This document shows positions 61,375 through 64,000 of a stretch of 64,000 nt of DNA, piece by piece. Below the pieces are notes generated by a model. The model was not told the origin of the DNA. It searched no databases and worked only from the letters and a program-made list of their open reading frames with translations. Position 1 is the stretch's first letter. Each line of letters opens with the position of its first letter. The position numbers and the translations under genes are program-made. Source of the stretch: an uncultured Bacteroidota bacterium (GTDB lineage Bacteria; Bacteroidota; Bacteroidia; Chitinophagales; Chitinophagaceae); contig CAIRZD010000130.1 of the NCBI GenBank assembly GCA_903882965.1, positions 23,305 to 87,304 on the forward strand, read 5' to 3'.

Positions 61375-62286
61375 ATGGAAACTACAAAAAGTATAAACGG
61401 CATTAAAATGGCATTCTCTCATCTTGATAAGATATTCTGGCCTGATGAGGGTTATACTAAAGGGGATGTGATAGACTACTATAATAAAGTATATCCTCAC
61501 ATCATTAAGTATATGAAAGAGCGGCCGGAGTCATTATTGCGAATGCCTAATGGGCTTGCAGACAAAGGATTTTTTCAAAAGGACGCAGGATTAAACGCAC
61601 CGGAATGGGTGAAGCATGTGCCACTACATTCGGAAAGTGCGGAGAAGGATATCAATTACATAATATGCAATGATAAACCTACGCTGCTATATCTTGCCAA
61701 CCTTGGATGTATAGAAATGAACCCATGGAATTCGAGACTTGATACGCTTGATAAGCCTGACTATTTTGTGATGGATATAGACCCGTCTGAGCAGAATACT
61801 TTTGAGCAGGTAATTGAGACCGCAAATGTTATAAAAGAACTTCTTGACAAAGCCGGTGCTGCATCATTTCCTAAAACATCAGGCGCTACAGGTATTCATA
61901 TCTATGTGCCGCTCGGAGCTAAATATACTTATGAGCAAGCCAAAAACTTTGCAAATACAATCGCCATTATGACACAGGAGCAGTTACCTGATTTCACCAG
62001 CCTGGAACGTACATTAAGTAAGCGGGGTAAAAAGCACATTTATATAGACTATCTGCAAAACCGGAAGGGGCAGACATTGGCTTGTGCATATAGTTTGAGG
62101 CCAAAAGCGGGAGCTACGGTAAGTACCCCGCTTGATTGGAAGGAGGTAAAGAAGGGTCTTCATCCCTCTGATTTTACGATGAACAATATTATAAAGCGGA
62201 TAGAAAAGAAAGGTGATCTTTTCAGTGGTGTGTTGCTGAAGGGTATAGATATGATGAAGTGTATAAAGCAACTCGAGAGTAAATAA
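61375..62286 (+). CDS. ligD: LigD polymerase/primase (POL) domain ORF (frame open upstream to 61327)
   Basis: FSHLDKIFWPDEGYTKGDVIDYYNKVYPHIIKYMKERPESLLRMPNG; DYFVMDIDPSEQ; SGATGIHIYVPL. Confidence 0.93.
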   Translation: METTKSINGIKMAFSHLDKIFWPDEGYTKGDVIDYYNKVYPHIIKYMKERPESLLRMPNGLADKGFFQKDAGLNAPEWVKHVPLHSESAEKDINYIICNDKPTLLYLANLGCIEMNPWNSRLDTLDKPDYFVMDIDPSEQNTFEQVIETANVIKELLDKAGAASFPKTSGATGIHIYVPLGAKYTYEQAKNFANTIAIMTQEQLPDFTSLERTLSKRGKKHIYIDYLQNRKGQTLACAYSLRPKAGATVSTPLDWKEVKKGLHPSDFTMNNIIKRIEKKGDLFSGVLLKGIDMMKCIKQLESK

Positions 62287-62319
62287 AAAAACGGCTGGTA
62301 TTTACCAGCCGTTTTTTTA
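62284..62319. terminator. Bidirectional terminator between ligD and dnaK
   Basis: ACGGCTGGTA-TT-TACCAGCCGT with A-run and T-run. Confidence 0.88.
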
Positions 62320-62336
62320 TTTATGTTTTAAAATGA

Positions 62337-64000
62337 TTACTTCACTTCTTCATATTCAGCATCAGCTACATTGCCTTCGTTGCCGGCGGTTTGGTGTTGC
62401 TGGCCATCGTGTGGTGCTCCGTCTGTAGGAGGCTGCTGGCCTGCCTTGTACATTTCTTCGCTGGCTGCCATCCATGCTTTGTTCAGTTCTTCTTCAGCTG
62501 TATCAATACCTGCGAGATCTTCTGCCTTATGGGCAGTCTTCAACTTAGCCATAGCCTCGTCTATTGCTGCTCTTTTTTCAGCAGGGATCTTGTCGCCGTA
62601 TTCTTTCAGTTGTTTTTCTGTATTGAAAAGAAGACCATCAGCTTTATTGAGTTTTTCTACACGCTCACGCACTTTCTTATCTTCTTCTTCATTGGCTTTA
62701 GCCTCATTCTTCATGCGTTCTACTTCTTCTTTATTGAGGCCGCTACCAGCTTCTATGCGTATGTTCTGTGACTTGCCGGTTCCTTTATCTTTGGCAGTTA
62801 CATGCAACATACCGTTTGCATCAATATCAAAGATAACTTCTACCTGCGGTACTCCACGCGGAGCTGGAGGTATACCATCGAGTATGAAACGGCCAAGGTT
62901 CTTATTGTCTTTAGCCATAGGGCGCTCACCTTGCAATACGTTTATTTCTACGCTAGGCTGGCTGTCGCTGGCAGTAGAGAATGTTTCGCTTTTCTTGGTA
63001 GGTATAGTAGTGTTTGATTCGATAAGGCGTGTCATAACACCACCCATAGTTTCTATACCGAGTGATAGCGGGGTAACGTCAAGGAGCAATACATCTTTTA
63101 CATCGCCGGTGAGTACACCGCCCTGTATAGCTGCGCCAATAGCTACCACTTCATCAGGGTTAACACCCTTGTGCGGTTTTTTGCCAAAGAATTTTTCTAC
63201 TACTTCCTGTACTTTGGGTATACGGGTAGAACCACCTACTAATATCACTTCATCAATTTCGGCAGCGGTAATGCCTGCATCTTTCAATGCTTTGCGGCAT
63301 GGCTCCAATGTACGCTCAACGAGCTTATCTGAAAGCTGTTCGAACTTAGCGCGGCTTAGCTTGCGTACCAGGTGTTTTGGTGCGCCATCGATAGCGGTGA
63401 TATAAGGCAGGTTAATTTCTGTTTCCTGCGAAGATGACAGCTCTATTTTAGCTTTTTCTGCTGCTTCCTTCAAGCGCTGCCAAGCCATAGGATCCTTGCG
63501 GAGCTCCATGTTCTCGTCTTTCTTGAACTCTTCGGCGAGCCAGTCCATGACAACTTTATCAAAGTCGTCACCACCAAGATGCGTATCACCGTTGGTAGAT
63601 TTTACTTCGAATACACCATCTCCCAACTCGAGTACTGATACATCGAATGTACCACCACCAAGGTCGAATACGGCTATTTTGCTGTCTTTGTGCTGCTTGT
63701 CGAGACCATAAGCGAGTGCTGCGGCTGTAGGCTCGTTGATGATACGGCGAACATTAAGGCCAGCGATCTCACCGGCTTCTTTGGTAGCCTGACGTTGTGC
63801 ATCATTAAAGTAAGCAGGTACGGTGATAACCGCTTCCTTTACTTCATAGCCCAGAAAATCTTCTGCAGTCTTCTTCATTTTCTGAAGGATCATTGCTGAA
63901 ATTTCCTGAGGGGTATAGTTCTTATCGTTGATCTGTACGCGTGCAGTATCATTAGGTCCGGCCATTACTTTGTAGGAAACCAGCTTGGTTTCGCTGCTGA
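62337..64000 (-). CDS. dnaK: Chaperone DnaK, partial (N-terminus beyond right edge)
   Basis: Frame open past 63965 to edge (...[18 protein letters not shown]); [43 protein letters not shown]. Confidence 0.98.
   Translation of the reverse strand, partial: SSETKLVSYKVMAGPNDTARVQINDKNYTPQEISAMILQKMKKTAEDFLGYEVKEAVITVPAYFNDAQRQATKEAGEIAGLNVRRIINEPTAAALAYGLDKQHKDSKIAVFDLGGGTFDVSVLELGDGVFEVKSTNGDTHLGGDDFDKVVMDWLAEEFKKDENMELRKDPMAWQRLKEAAEKAKIELSSSQETEINLPYITAIDGAPKHLVRKLSRAKFEQLSDKLVERTLEPCRKALKDAGITAAEIDEVILVGGSTRIPKVQEVVEKFFGKKPHKGVNPDEVVAIGAAIQGGVLTGDVKDVLLLDVTPLSLGIETMGGVMTRLIESNTTIPTKKSETFSTASDSQPSVEINVLQGERPMAKDNKNLGRFILDGIPPAPRGVPQVEVIFDIDANGMLHVTAKDKGTGKSQNIRIEAGSGLNKEEVERMKNEAKANEEEDKKVRERVEKLNKADGLLFNTEKQLKEYGDKIPAEKRAAIDEAMAKLKTAHKAEDLAGIDTAEEELNKAWMAASEEMYKAGQQPPTDGAPHDGQQHQTAGNEGNVADAEYEEVK

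Noticed and set aside
62371-63405. 344-aa plus-strand ORF
   Set aside because: Antisense shadow of dnaK; Ser-rich with no recognisable domain.
62337-63965. ORF-track start of dnaK at 63965
   Set aside because: The frame continues upstream ([13 protein letters not shown]) to the window edge; the Met is internal.

Overview
The window is chromosomal DNA from a Bacteroidota bacterium, probably Chitinophagaceae-like. Support for this: type IX secretion (T9SS) C-terminal tails, TAnnTTTG-like promoter boxes, a DUF3127 protein and a DUF4836-like protein. Housekeeping genes: groES-groEL, purL, folB, nadK, smc, hscA, an aspartate kinase, a partial dnaK at the right edge and tRNA-His. There is a rich set of T9SS-type secreted proteins, including a 3388-aa giant made of five ~480-aa modules (one IPT/TIG domain plus exactly seven FG-GAP motifs each), followed by Ig-like, NHL and sorting regions. 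At the right is a compact arsenic operon (arsR-arsM-aquaporin-arsC, no ArsB/Acr3) followed by a bacterial NHEJ locus (ku-ligD). The best candidate for something undescribed is ligD. It is split into PE, LIG and POL ORFs, and both breaks fall in very short overlap windows containing poly-A runs. Each needs a -1 shift to restore one ~852-aa LigD. The first break has a dnaX-like arrangement: SD-like GAGGT, A AAA AAG heptamer, immediate stop, 7-nt spacer and an imperfect hairpin. No CRISPR array, prophage or transposase was recognised. All family calls come from reading motifs by eye; no database search was run.
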